The notes: a model not told the origin generated them from the sequence alone. A stretch of DNA of 64,000 nt from Escherichia coli DSM 30083 = JCM 1649 = ATCC 11775 (GCF_003697165.2 NZ_CP033092.2:3782001-3846000), one strand, 5' to 3'. Counted from the stretch's first letter, positions 9,074 to 18,814 are shown. Numbers and translations: made by a program.

Positions 9074-9615
9074 GAAGGTTGTTGCCAGACGGTTAAGTTC
9101 ACTTCCAGATTATTCTTATCATCCGATAACCAGATAACACCATCCTGAATCGTTGCCTGCAGCGTCATAGTACGATCGGCAAAGGCGCTCACTTTCGCCA
9201 GCTGCTCGTCGTCCAGATACCAGACGGAAAGATTGGCAAACTGCGCACATTTGCTCTGATTTTGCTGCCACCAGATTTGCGCCGCCCGACTATTATAGGC
9301 AAACAGCGCCACTTCTGCGGCCTGGGTGCAGGCTTTCTTAATCCGTCGCTCATCCGGCAGCCCCAGCTCAATCCACAAATCAATACCCAAATGATCGTTA
9401 CGCAGCCACGCTTCCGGCTCATCATCGGCACACAAACCACGGGTAAATTGCAGACGTTCATCGGCATATTTTAGCCACGCCAGCAGGCGCAGCATCATGC
9501 GCTCCTGGGTTTCTGAAGGATGGCGCGCCAGCGTCAGAGAGGCATCGAGAAACTGGTTGCGGTCGAGATCGGCCACATTAACCGTCGCTTTATAAATTGT
9601 CGCTTTAAGCGCCAT
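9070..9615 (-). CDS. yaeQ: YaeQ family protein, function unknown
   Basis: A 181-residue soluble protein without signal peptide or membrane segment, recognised as YaeQ. Structures of the family show a variant PD-(D/E)XK nuclease fold, but I know of no established activity. Early work linked it to suppression of rfaH defects. The stop overlaps the arfB start by 4 nt, so translation is probably coupled to ribosome rescue. AAAGGAG precedes the ATG. It is divergent from yaeP-rof. Confidence 0.9.
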   Translation of the reverse strand: MALKATIYKATVNVADLDRNQFLDASLTLARHPSETQERMMLRLLAWLKYADERLQFTRGLCADDEPEAWLRNDHLGIDLWIELGLPDERRIKKACTQAAEVALFAYNSRAAQIWWQQNQSKCAQFANLSVWYLDDEQLAKVSAFADRTMTLQATIQDGVIWLSDDKNNLEVNLTVWQQPS

Positions 9616-9780
9616 AAGAAAACTCCTTTCGAATCAGGAGGCCATTGTAACGGAATACGTGCAGTTGCGGCGCTGATATTGCAGAAATGAGTGTGGTATA
9701 GTCACCTTGCGAAACAGAGTTTATCTTCGTAGGCTTAGACTTGCATCCACGGTTAAGTCAGAGTGCTGACAGGAGGGCAT

Positions 9781-9981
9781 GTGGAAAAATATTGTGAGTT
9801 AATACGCAAGCGGTACGCGGAAATCGCCAGCGGAGACTTAGGATACGTTCCGGACGCGCTGGGCTGCGTTTTGAAAGTGCTGAATGAAATGGCTGCCGAC
9901 GACGCCCTTTCTGAGGCTGTCAGGGAAAAAGCAGCATACGCTGCGGCAAACTTACTGGTGAGCGATTATGTCAATAAATGA
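9781..9981 (+). CDS. yaeP: Small protein YaeP
   Basis: A 66-residue acidic, Ala-rich soluble protein of the UPF0253 family, function unknown. The start is GTG at 9781 behind a strong AGGAGGG Shine-Dalgarno. Upstream in-frame codons (from 9763) would place the start inside that Shine-Dalgarno region and were rejected. Its last codons overlap rof by 14 nt, implying translational coupling with the Rho inhibitor. The final residue is Lys; the K-12 protein as I recall it ends in Glu. Confidence 0.9.
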   Translation: MEKYCELIRKRYAEIASGDLGYVPDALGCVLKVLNEMAADDALSEAVREKAAYAAANLLVSDYVNK

Positions 9982-10228
9982 TACGTATCAACCAATCAAT
10001 TGTGATGATTACGATAATCTTGAGCTCGCCTGCCAGCATCATTTAATGCTGACACTTGAGCTGAAAGATGGCGAAAAATTGCAGGCGAAGGCCAGCGATT
10101 TAGTCTCCCGCAAAAATGTGGAATATCTGGTCGTCGAAGCCGCTGGTGCAACCCGCGAGCTGCGTCTGGATAAAATTACCAGCTTTAGCCACCCGGAAAT
10201 CGGTACGGTGGTGGTGAGCGAGTCCTGA
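9968..10228 (+). CDS. rof: Rho-binding antiterminator Rof (YaeO)
   Basis: An 86-residue protein with an Sm-like beta-barrel. Known E. coli Rof binds the primary RNA-binding domain of Rho and reduces Rho-dependent termination. ATG 9968 is used (MSINDTYQ). In K-12, as I recall, the annotated start is an ATG two codons downstream (MNDTYQ); that codon is ATA here, so the upstream ATG, behind GGTGAG, is the only good start. A REP element follows. Confidence 0.93.
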   Translation: MSINDTYQPINCDDYDNLELACQHHLMLTLELKDGEKLQAKASDLVSRKNVEYLVVEAAGATRELRLDKITSFSHPEIGTVVVSES

Positions 10229-10236
10229 TTGACTTC

Positions 10237-10269
10237 GCCGGATGCGACGTTTGTTGCGTCTTATCCGGC
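10237..10269. repeat. REP element
   Basis: GCCGGATGCGAC and GTCTTATCCGGC flank a TTTGTTGC loop region, a single REP palindrome in the convergent gap between rof and tilS. Confidence 0.85.
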
Positions 10270-10275
10270 TTTCAC

Positions 10276-11574
10276 TTAACTAAGCGTTTTCTTCCAGACA
10301 AAACTGACGCCATTCTCACCTACAGCCACACCTTCTTGCGTCACAAATACCCCTGCCGCCGCAATCAGCGTTTCGCCATAAAACAGCAGTGGCGTGGTGT
10401 CACGTAGCCACGGCGGAACGCCTAACTCTTGCCAGATTTTCTTCAGCTTACGTCCGCCGTTGCGCCCGACAATATGCAGCAGTCCTGGCGCTTTGAAACG
10501 CACGCTGACCGCTTCGTCTGCACGCGGAGGGCGAATATCGCCTCCCGCAGTAAGCTGTACACTTCCCAGCCCCGCCGGTAATTCCAGCGGTTGTAGCCAC
10601 GTCTGCCACGGCACAATGGTTTCGCTTTGCCCAGTGACGAATTTAATCCACCACAGTTGCGATTGATAGCGGCGGATTTCAAACGCACCCAAACGTAAAC
10701 AGGGGGAGGCATCTTCCCGCGCCAGCGCCACTTCCTGCCAGATCCTCACCAACGCGTCGCGGGAAGGCATCGGTGCATTCTGCCCTGCCAGCCAGCGGCG
10801 GATAATCGCCGCGCGACGGGCATCACTCATCGCCAGCATTGGCGCAATCTGCAGCGTCCCCTGCGGAGTTTGACAGTGCGCTAAATCATCCGCCAGCAGT
10901 TCATCTAACAGGCTCTCTTGTTCAGCGCAAAGTGCGGCGCTGCGGGCTGTTGCTTCGGCAAAATGCGGCCAACGCTGCTGCAATAACGGCACTACGCGCA
11001 GGCGCAGAAAGTTACGATCGTAGCTATCATCCTGATTACTTTCGTCTTCAATCCAGCGTAAACCATGCGCCAACGCCCACTGCACCAGTTCCCCCCGCGT
11101 GCGGGCAAGCAACGGGCGGATAAGCTGTGTTCCGGCAAACTCCGAAACTTCCGCCATAGCCGAAAGCCCGGCAGGGCCGCTACCGCGTTTTAGCGCCAGC
11201 AGAAAGGTTTCACATTGATCGTCGAGATGTTGCGCTGTAACCAGCACTTCACCGGGCAACAAGGTGCGGGCAAATGCCTGATAACGCGCCTGCCGAGCCT
11301 GAGCCTCAATACCTAGCCCCTCTTGCGCAAGCTGCACACGTTCGACCACCAGCGGCACCTGCCACTGTTGGCAGATGTTTTCACAATGTTTCACCCAGGC
11401 ATCAGCATTGGCGCTTAAACCGTGATGCACATGGATAGCGCGCAGAGTGACGCCCGGATTTTCCGTCCGCCACTGCACCAGTTGATGCAGTAAGACAGTA
11501 GAATCAAGGCCGCCGCTAAAGGCCACCAGAATCTGGCGTGAGGAGAGAAGTTGTCTATTGAGCGTGAGTGTCAT
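10276..11574 (-). CDS. tilS: tRNA(Ile)-lysidine synthase
   Basis: A 432-residue essential N-type ATP pyrophosphatase that converts C34 of tRNA-Ile(CAU) to lysidine, changing both the decoding and the charging identity. The PP-loop SGGLDST is at residues 20-26. The C-terminal domain contains the TilS substrate-binding GRNGGRKLKK segment (about residue 370). Full length. A few residues differ from K-12 (for example the segment before RWIEDESN). On the same strand as yaeR and ldcC upstream. Confidence 0.97.
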   Translation of the reverse strand: MTLTLNRQLLSSRQILVAFSGGLDSTVLLHQLVQWRTENPGVTLRAIHVHHGLSANADAWVKHCENICQQWQVPLVVERVQLAQEGLGIEAQARQARYQAFARTLLPGEVLVTAQHLDDQCETFLLALKRGSGPAGLSAMAEVSEFAGTQLIRPLLARTRGELVQWALAHGLRWIEDESNQDDSYDRNFLRLRVVPLLQQRWPHFAEATARSAALCAEQESLLDELLADDLAHCQTPQGTLQIAPMLAMSDARRAAIIRRWLAGQNAPMPSRDALVRIWQEVALAREDASPCLRLGAFEIRRYQSQLWWIKFVTGQSETIVPWQTWLQPLELPAGLGSVQLTAGGDIRPPRADEAVSVRFKAPGLLHIVGRNGGRKLKKIWQELGVPPWLRDTTPLLFYGETLIAAAGVFVTQEGVAVGENGVSFVWKKTLS

Positions 11575-11638
11575 GATGGTGCGATTTTACAGTAGCAATG
11601 CCGGGCACGTTACCGGGCAAATGCGGCGATGACAAGCC

Positions 11639-12028
11639 TTACTGCTCATACAGTTCCAACGGCAGCCCGTCCGGATCGTTAAAGAACGTGAAGCGTTTTT
11701 GCGTGTAGGGATCGACACGGATGGCTTCACACTTCACGTTATGGCTTTCAAGGTGCGCCACTGCCGCATCGATATCATCAACGCTAAAAGCCAGATGACG
11801 CAGGCCGCAGGCTTCCGGTCGGCTGGGGCGCTCCGGCGGGAACGGAAATGAGAAAAGCTCAATCACATATTGCCCATTAAGCGCCAAATCCCCTTTCCAC
11901 GAGTCGCGCGCTTCGCGATAGACTTCGCTTTGCAGCGTGAAACCAAGAATATCGCAGTAGAAAGCTTTGCTCATCGCATAATCCGTCGCAATAATCGCAA
12001 TATGGTGAACCTGTTTTAAACCCAGCAT
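11639..12028 (-). CDS. yaeR: VOC-family (glyoxalase I-like) protein
   Basis: A 129-residue vicinal-oxygen-chelate protein, also called GloA2. His near residue 8 (VHHIAI), His near 74 (LRHLAF) and Glu near 126 (PLELYE) sit at metal-ligand positions of the glyoxalase fold. The real substrate is not established. The start ATG 12028 follows AAAGGAGACGTT; an upstream in-frame extension to 12055 has no such site. It lies 56 nt downstream of ldcC. Confidence 0.88.
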   Translation of the reverse strand: MLGLKQVHHIAIIATDYAMSKAFYCDILGFTLQSEVYREARDSWKGDLALNGQYVIELFSFPFPPERPSRPEACGLRHLAFSVDDIDAAVAHLESHNVKCEAIRVDPYTQKRFTFFNDPDGLPLELYEQ

Positions 12029-12084
12029 AACGTCTCCTTTATTTGTTAACAGCACGTTACTCGCCCGGAAGCCGCTCTGGCAAG

Positions 12085-14226
12085 TTATCCTGCCATTTTT
12101 AGGACTCGTACGCGGTAAACACCGTCTTCGTCCTGTTTCGCGCCGTGAATATCCGTTTCAAAACCGGGGTAATGTTGCCCTACGGAACAAAGCATCAGTA
12201 GAAAATCGAGTACCGTGCGGCTCTCTTCGGTAAGCATTTCTCCCGGCATCAGCAGCGGTACGCCGGGTGGATAAGGCAGGATCATATTTGCCGATACTCT
12301 ACCGACCAGTTGTTCCAGCGCAATGGTTTCTACTTCGCCTTTAATCTGTCTCTGCCATGCCTGATGTGGCGTCATGATCATCTCCGGCAAGGTATCAAAT
12401 GCCCGCAACATCAAACCGGGAAGATCGTGTTTACGAATCAGCTTATGGATCCCTTGCGCCAGATCCTGAATACGCATATTGCGGTAGAAATCGGGATCTT
12501 CTGCATAGAGATCGGGCAGCATATTTTTGATCCGCAGGTTGAGATCGTAAGAGCGCTTAAATTCCGTCAACCCACGCAATAATCCCATTGCTTTGGTTTT
12601 ATCGATGCCAATACTAAAGAGAAACAGCAGGTTATAAGGGCCGGTTTTCTCTACTACGATCCCACGTTCGTCGAGGAATTTTGCCACCAGCGCCGCCGGG
12701 ATCCCCTCCTCGCTCATATTGCCATGCTCGTCCATCCCCGGTGTCAAAATAGTGACTTTAACCGGATCGAGAAACATGTGATTGGCATCCGCATCGCTAA
12801 AGCCGTGCCACTGTTCGCCAGGCGCAACGGGCCAGCATTCGGCTTCATCCACCTGCGGCGGTTGCCAGATATCGAAAAACCAGCCGTCAGACTCTTCCCG
12901 CAGCCGCTGGACCTCTTTGCGAAAATGCAGAGCTCGTTCTACTGAACGGTTAATCAGCCGTTTGCCCGGATTACCACGCAGCATCGCCGCCGCCGTCTCA
13001 ACAGAAGCAACAATGGGATAACTGGGCGAGGTGGTGGTATGCATCATAAAGGCTTCGTTAAACGCCTCTTCGTCATACTCACCTTTAATGTGGATCAGCG
13101 ACGCCTGCGATAACGCCGCCAGCATTTTGTGGGTCGACTGCGTTTCGAAGATCACTTTTCCTGCAACACGCTCGCCGCTCATACCACTTTTACCCTGGTA
13201 GATTGGATGAAAATGGGTGTACGGCACCCAGGCAGAATCGAAGTGAATCGACGGGACATCCAGCGTCTGTTTGATCCAGTCGGTGTTGTAGAGCAAGCCA
13301 TCATAGGTGGAGTTGGTGATCACCGCATGAACCGGCCATTGTGCCTGCGTGGTGGCAGCGACTTTCTCTTCGATGCTGTCGCGAGTAAATTCACCGCGCG
13401 GGATCCCACCCAGAATCCCCAACGCATTACGCGTCGGTTTCAGCCAGACTGGCACTACATCGTTCATCATCAACAGATGCGCCAGCGATTTATGACAATT
13501 GCGGTCGATCAACAGCGTACTGCCGGATGGCGCGGCGTACATACCCACAATTTTGTTCGACGTCGATGTTCCGTTGGTAACGATATAACTCTGTTCCGCG
13601 CCAAACGTCCGCGCGATGTACTCTTCCGCTTCCAGGTGTGGCCCGGTGTGGTCGAGCAACGAACCAAGCTCGGTGACCGAAATAGAGACGTCCGCCTTGA
13701 GGGTATTCCCGCCGAAAAAATCATAAAACAGACAGCCAACCGGGCTTTTTTGATATGCGGTGCCGCCCATATGCCCCGGCGTACAAAAGGTGTACTTCCG
13801 CTCTTTGACGTAGGTAAACAAGGCTTTCGTGAACGGCGGCGTAATGTTATCAAGATATTCGTTGGTGTACTGACGCATACGAATGGCGATATCTTCCGCC
13901 TGCCCCAGCGCATATTCAAAAAACCAGAGCGCCATCCGCATATCCTGCACGCTGACATCCATCGTCGAGTGGGTGTTGATGAAGGCATAAAGCGGGAGAT
14001 ATTCATTAAGTTGATTGATATCGCTACATAAATCGAGACTGTACTCATCCCAGTCAAAAATCACGCCGCAAATTCGTGGGTTATGTTCGATAAACTTCAG
14101 CAAATCAACGCTGTTTTGTGGCCAGATAATCTGAAAGCCTTGCGCCACCAGCGCCGACTCCAGTTCTTTGATGGGCTCATCTTTATAAAAGACGCCATGC
14201 GGTCCCATAATGGCAATGATGTTCAT
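12085..14226 (-). CDS. ldcC: Lysine decarboxylase, constitutive (LdcC)
   Basis: A 713-residue PLP-dependent decarboxylase making cadaverine from lysine. It has an N-terminal wing (response-regulator-like) domain, a fold-type I core and a C-terminal domain. The PLP lysine is K367 in STHKM. LdcC is weakly expressed at neutral pH, unlike acid-induced LdcI/CadA; placement between accA and yaeR is the ldcC locus. AGGAGGAAC precedes the ATG. A terminator after accA separates it from the upstream genes. Confidence 0.97.
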   Translation of the reverse strand: MNIIAIMGPHGVFYKDEPIKELESALVAQGFQIIWPQNSVDLLKFIEHNPRICGVIFDWDEYSLDLCSDINQLNEYLPLYAFINTHSTMDVSVQDMRMALWFFEYALGQAEDIAIRMRQYTNEYLDNITPPFTKALFTYVKERKYTFCTPGHMGGTAYQKSPVGCLFYDFFGGNTLKADVSISVTELGSLLDHTGPHLEAEEYIARTFGAEQSYIVTNGTSTSNKIVGMYAAPSGSTLLIDRNCHKSLAHLLMMNDVVPVWLKPTRNALGILGGIPRGEFTRDSIEEKVAATTQAQWPVHAVITNSTYDGLLYNTDWIKQTLDVPSIHFDSAWVPYTHFHPIYQGKSGMSGERVAGKVIFETQSTHKMLAALSQASLIHIKGEYDEEAFNEAFMMHTTTSPSYPIVASVETAAAMLRGNPGKRLINRSVERALHFRKEVQRLREESDGWFFDIWQPPQVDEAECWPVAPGEQWHGFSDADANHMFLDPVKVTILTPGMDEHGNMSEEGIPAALVAKFLDERGIVVEKTGPYNLLFLFSIGIDKTKAMGLLRGLTEFKRSYDLNLRIKNMLPDLYAEDPDFYRNMRIQDLAQGIHKLIRKHDLPGLMLRAFDTLPEMIMTPHQAWQRQIKGEVETIALEQLVGRVSANMILPYPPGVPLLMPGEMLTEESRTVLDFLLMLCSVGQHYPGFETDIHGAKQDEDGVYRVRVLKMAG

Positions 14227-14280
14227 GTGTTCCTCCTGGAAAATCCTTCCTTAATCATAGCCTGCTCAAACCGTGGCGAT

Positions 14281-14310
14281 AAAAAAGGGCCACCGAAGTG
14301 ACCCTTTTCA
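14281..14310 (-). terminator. Rho-independent terminator of accA
   Basis: On the minus strand AAGGGTCAC and GTGGCCCTT pair around TTCG, followed by TTTTTT. It lies 14 nt past the accA stop and upstream of ldcC. Confidence 0.88.
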
Positions 14311-14323
14311 GAACATTTGCCGA

Positions 14324-15283
14324 TTACGCGTAGCCGTAGCTCATCAGGCGCTGATAACGACGATTTTTTAAATCTTCAGTGCTTAACACGTCGAGATCGG
14401 CCAGATCCGTCAGCAGCTGCGCTTTCAGAGACGCCGCCATCGCTTCCGGGTTACGGTGAGCACCGCCCAGCGGTTCCGGGATGATGGAGTCGATCAGTTT
14501 CAGCTCTTTCAGACGCGGAGCGATGATACCCATCGCTTCAGCCGCCAGCGGCGCTTTGTCAGCGCTCTTCCACAGAATGGACGCACAACCTTCCGGCGAG
14601 ATAACGGAATAGGTGCTGTATTGCAGCATATTCACTTTATCGCCCACGCCAATCGCCAGCGCACCACCAGAACCACCTTCACCGATAACCGTACAAACTA
14701 CCGGTACGCCGAGGCGAGACATTTCACGCAGGTTGCGTGCAATGGCTTCAGACTGACCACGTTCTTCTGCGCCCACGCCCGGATAAGCCCCCGGGGTGTC
14801 GATAAAGGTGATGATAGGCATCTTAAAACGTTCAGCCATTTGCATCAGACGCAGTGCTTTGCGGTAACCTTCTGGCGCTGGCATACCAAAGTTACGGCGA
14901 ATTTTTTCTTTGGTTTCACGACCTTTTTGATGACCAATGATCATCACCGGACGACCATCGAGACGGGCGATACCACCGACGATAGCTTTATCGTCTGCAT
15001 ACGCGCGGTCGCCAGCCAGTTCGTCAAATTCATCAAATGCCAGGCGAACGTAATCCAGGGTATAAGGACGCTGTGGATGGCGTGCCAGTTGCGCAATCTG
15101 CCATGCACCGAGATCGGCGAAGATTTTACGCGTCAGTTCTACGCTTTTTTCACGCAAACGATGCACTTCTTCATCGATGTTAATATCCAGTTTCTCATCC
15201 TGACGGCTAACCGCGGTCAGAGAATCGATTTTCGCTTCCAGCTCTGCAATCGGCTGTTCAAAATCAAGGAAATTCAGACTCAT
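14324..15283 (-). CDS. accA: Acetyl-CoA carboxylase, carboxyltransferase alpha subunit
   Basis: A 319-residue crotonase-fold subunit. With AccD it transfers the carboxyl group from biotin-BCCP to acetyl-CoA, the first committed step of fatty-acid synthesis. The glycine-rich stretch GEGGSGGALAIGVGD (about 203-217) forms an oxyanion hole in the family. It starts 12 nt after dnaE, so it is co-transcribed with the replication and lipid genes upstream. Confidence 0.98.
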   Translation of the reverse strand: MSLNFLDFEQPIAELEAKIDSLTAVSRQDEKLDINIDEEVHRLREKSVELTRKIFADLGAWQIAQLARHPQRPYTLDYVRLAFDEFDELAGDRAYADDKAIVGGIARLDGRPVMIIGHQKGRETKEKIRRNFGMPAPEGYRKALRLMQMAERFKMPIITFIDTPGAYPGVGAEERGQSEAIARNLREMSRLGVPVVCTVIGEGGSGGALAIGVGDKVNMLQYSTYSVISPEGCASILWKSADKAPLAAEAMGIIAPRLKELKLIDSIIPEPLGGAHRNPEAMAASLKAQLLTDLADLDVLSTEDLKNRRYQRLMSYGYA

Positions 15284-15295
15284 AGTATTCCTGTA

Positions 15296-18200
15296 TTAGT
15301 CAAACTCCAGTTCCACCTGCTCCGAACCAATGAGGCCACGGAGATCGTTTAATAAACGATCGCTCGGAGAGACACGCCACGTCGCGCCAAAACGCAATCG
15401 CGCGCGTGCATCCGCCCTCTGATAGTAGAGATGTACTGGAATTGTCCCAGAGCGGTGGGGTTCCAGAGACTGACGGAGTCGGTTTAAAAGCTGGTCATCA
15501 ATTTGCCTGTCCGTCAGCGAGATAGCAAGCCCGCGAGCATATTTTTCCCGGGCTTCGTCAATATCCATCACTTCGCGAGCGGTCATTTTAAGCCCACCGC
15601 TGAAGTCATCAAAGCTGACCTGTCCGCTGACGATAAGTATGCGGTCTTTTTCCAGCAATTGCTGGTATTTATCCAGGGCGTCAGTAAACAACATCACTTC
15701 CAGCCGCCCGGAACGGTCATCCAGCGTGCAGATACCGATACGATTGCCGCGCTTGGTGACCATAACCCGCGCGGCAACAACGAGCCCCGCAGCCGTGATG
15801 ACTTTACCACGTTCTGTCGGGTGCATGTCTTTCAGCCTTACGCCTCCGACATAACGCTCAATCTCTTTTAAATACTGGTTGATAGGGTGTCCCGTCAGGT
15901 ACAGACCTAACGTTTCACGTTCCCCATCTAATACCACCTGCTCCGGCCACGGTTGGCAGCTGGCGTAGGATTGTTCAATTTGTTCCGGCTCTTCGGCCAG
16001 CACGCCGAACATATCGGCCTGACCGATAGCTTCCGCTTTCGCGTGTTGATCTGCCGCTTTTAACGCATCACCCAGCGAGTTCATCAGCGCCGCGCGGTGT
16101 GGCCCAAGACGGTCAAACGCCCCAGACATGATCAGTTTTTCCAGCACTCGCCGGTTTAACTTTTTGGTGTCGGTACGGGCGCAGAGATCAAACAGTTCGC
16201 GGAAGTAGCCGCCTTTATTACGGGCTTCGATGATGGCCTCAATCGGGCCTTCACCTACCCCTTTGATCGCGCCAATACCATACACGATTTCGCCGTCGTC
16301 GTTGACGTGGAAATGGTAAAGACCGGAGTTTATATCTGGTGGCAGGATTTTCAGCCCCATCCGCCAGCACTCATCCACCAGGCCCACCACCTTCTCGGTG
16401 TTGTCCATATCGGCGGTCATTACCGCCGCCATAAACTCCGCCGGATAGTGCGCTTTCAGCCATAAAGTTTGATATGACACCAAAGCATAGGCCGCAGAGT
16501 GCGATTTGTTAAATCCGTAACCAGCGAATTTCTCCACCAGGTCGAAGATTTTCATCGCCAGTTCGGCGTTGATTCCGTTCTTTTCTGCACCTTCAGCAAA
16601 TACAGAACGCTGCTTAGCCATCTCTTCCGGCTTTTTCTTACCCATCGCACGACGCAGCATATCCGCGCCACCGAGGGTATAACCAGAAAGCACCTGGGCA
16701 ATCTGCATGACCTGTTCCTGATACAGGATGATGCCGTAGGTTGGCTCCAGTACCGGTTTCAGGCTTTCATGCTGCCACTGCACGTCCGGATAGGAGATCT
16801 CTTCGCGACCATGTTTACGGTCGATAAAGTTATCCACCATCCCTGATTGCAACGGACCGGGGCGGAACAGTGCCACCAGTGCGATCATATCTTCGAAGCA
16901 GTCAGGTTGCAGACGCTTGATCAGGTCCTTCATGCCGCGCGATTCAAGCTGGAATACCGCCGTGGTTTCCGAGCGTTGCAGCATGTCGAAGCTTTTCTTG
17001 TCATCCAGCGGGATCGCGGCGATATCCAGCGGCGGCTCGCCATTCTTCGCCCGCCGCTTGTTGATCATCTCCAGCGCCCAGTTGATGATGGTGAGCGTAC
17101 GCAAACCGAGGAAGTCGAACTTCACCAGCCCGGCGTATTCAACGTCGCTTTTATCAAACTGGGTGACCGGATGTTTGCCCTCTTCATCGCAATAAAGCGG
17201 CGCAAAATCAGTAATTTTGGTCGGCGCGATAACCACCCCACCGGCGTGCTTACCGGCGTTACGGGTGACCCCTTCCAGTTTGCGCGCCATGTCGATCAGC
17301 GCCTTAACTTCTTCATCCGCTTCGTAGATTTCCGGCAGCTGCGGCTCGGCTTCAAACGCTTTCGCCAGCGTCATACCCGGATCGGGCGGGATCAGTTTCG
17401 AGATACGATCGACAAATCCGTACGGATGCCCCAATACACGGCCTACGTCGCGGATCACCGCTTTCGCCGCCATCGTACCGAAGGTGATAATCTGCGATAC
17501 CGCATCGCGACCGTACATGTCCGCCACATGTTCGATAACCTGGTCACGTTTCTCCATACAGAAGTCAACGTCGAAGTCAGGCATGGAGACACGTTCCGGG
17601 TTAAGGAAACGTTCGAACAGCAGGTCAAATTCCAGCGGATCGAGATCGGTGATTTTTAACGCGTAGGCCACCAGTGACCCTGCACCAGAACCACGGCCTG
17701 GCCCTACCGGTACACCGTTATCTTTCGACCACTGGATAAATTCCATAACGATGAGGAAGTAACCCGGGAAGCCCATCTGGTTGATAACCTGAAGTTCAGT
17801 ATCCAGACGTTCGTCATACTCCGGACGACGCTTAAGACGTTCTTCCTCGTCAGGGAATAAAAATGCCAGACGCTCTTCCAGGCCTTCTTTTGCACGCTTG
17901 ACCAGATAATCTTCGGTACTCATGTCCCCGGTCGGGAATTGCGGCAAGAAGTATTCACCCAGACGCACAGTTACGTTACAACGTTTGGCTATCTCAACGG
18001 TGTTGGCAAGGGCTTCGGGAATGTCGGCAAAAAGCTCGCACATCTCCTCTTCGCTACGCATATATTGCTGCGGCGAATAGTTACGCGGGCGTTTAGGATC
18101 GTCTAGGGTAAAGCCGTCGTGAATCGCGACGCGGATTTCGTGTGCGTCAAAGTCGCTGCTGTCGATAAAGCGCACGTCGTTGGTCGCCACAACGGGCAAA

Positions 18201-18778
18201 CCGCGTGCTTCCGCCAGTTCCACCGCAGCGTGCAGATAGCTTTCTTCGTCCGGCCTGCCGGTGCGGATCAGCTCGAGAAAATAGCGATCCGGGAAGTGTT
18301 CTTCATAAAACGCGACACACTCATCTACCAGCGCGCTGTTACCACGCAAAAGACTGCGTCCAACGTCGCCCATGCGCCCGCCGGAAAGAAGGATCAACCC
18401 TTCATTTAATTCGATAAGCCAGTCGCGATCGATGATCGGCCCGGCGGTACCGTACCCGCGCTGATACGCTTTTGAGATCAGCAACGTCAGATTCTGATAG
18501 CCGGTATTGTTCGCCGCCAGCACCGTCAGGTGAGTTAACTCATCACCCAGCAGGTCGCACTGGACGTTAAAATCCGCCCCGACGATGGGCTTAATCCCTG
18601 CGCCATGTCCCGCTCCGTAGAACTTCACCAGACCGCAAAGGTTGGTGAAATCGGTGATCGCCAGTGCTGGCATACCCAACGCTGCCGCCTTTTTTACCAG
18701 CGGTGCGGTTTTGGCCAGGCCATCGATCATCGAGTAGTCGCTGTGCACCCGCAGGTGTACGAAACGTGGTTCAGACAT
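15296..18778 (-). CDS. dnaE: DNA polymerase III, alpha subunit
   Basis: A 1160-residue replicative polymerase. An N-terminal PHP domain (HVHSDYS-like start at about residues 8-17) precedes the C-family polymerase palm. The catalytic aspartates lie in PDFDVDF (D401 and D403 by family numbering) and further on near 555. The internal beta-clamp-binding peptide QADMF is visible near 920, and an OB-fold and tau-binding region follow. Full length, no interruptions. It is embedded between rnhB and accA as in all enterobacteria. Confidence 0.99.
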   Translation of the reverse strand: MSEPRFVHLRVHSDYSMIDGLAKTAPLVKKAAALGMPALAITDFTNLCGLVKFYGAGHGAGIKPIVGADFNVQCDLLGDELTHLTVLAANNTGYQNLTLLISKAYQRGYGTAGPIIDRDWLIELNEGLILLSGGRMGDVGRSLLRGNSALVDECVAFYEEHFPDRYFLELIRTGRPDEESYLHAAVELAEARGLPVVATNDVRFIDSSDFDAHEIRVAIHDGFTLDDPKRPRNYSPQQYMRSEEEMCELFADIPEALANTVEIAKRCNVTVRLGEYFLPQFPTGDMSTEDYLVKRAKEGLEERLAFLFPDEEERLKRRPEYDERLDTELQVINQMGFPGYFLIVMEFIQWSKDNGVPVGPGRGSGAGSLVAYALKITDLDPLEFDLLFERFLNPERVSMPDFDVDFCMEKRDQVIEHVADMYGRDAVSQIITFGTMAAKAVIRDVGRVLGHPYGFVDRISKLIPPDPGMTLAKAFEAEPQLPEIYEADEEVKALIDMARKLEGVTRNAGKHAGGVVIAPTKITDFAPLYCDEEGKHPVTQFDKSDVEYAGLVKFDFLGLRTLTIINWALEMINKRRAKNGEPPLDIAAIPLDDKKSFDMLQRSETTAVFQLESRGMKDLIKRLQPDCFEDMIALVALFRPGPLQSGMVDNFIDRKHGREEISYPDVQWQHESLKPVLEPTYGIILYQEQVMQIAQVLSGYTLGGADMLRRAMGKKKPEEMAKQRSVFAEGAEKNGINAELAMKIFDLVEKFAGYGFNKSHSAAYALVSYQTLWLKAHYPAEFMAAVMTADMDNTEKVVGLVDECWRMGLKILPPDINSGLYHFHVNDDGEIVYGIGAIKGVGEGPIEAIIEARNKGGYFRELFDLCARTDTKKLNRRVLEKLIMSGAFDRLGPHRAALMNSLGDALKAADQHAKAEAIGQADMFGVLAEEPEQIEQSYASCQPWPEQVVLDGERETLGLYLTGHPINQYLKEIERYVGGVRLKDMHPTERGKVITAAGLVVAARVMVTKRGNRIGICTLDDRSGRLEVMLFTDALDKYQQLLEKDRILIVSGQVSFDDFSGGLKMTAREVMDIDEAREKYARGLAISLTDRQIDDQLLNRLRQSLEPHRSGTIPVHLYYQRADARARLRFGATWRVSPSDRLLNDLRGLIGSEQVELEFD

Positions 18779-18814
18779 CTTCAGATTCCGGTTTACTTAA
18801 TCTCGACACAAGAA

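Noticed and set aside
13129..14031. 300-codon open frame on the plus strand over ldcC
   Set aside because: It is antisense to a full-length, highly conserved enzyme gene, lacks a ribosome-binding site and resembles no family.
14456..15352. 298-codon plus-strand frame over accA
   Set aside because: It is a composition shadow of accA on the opposite strand.
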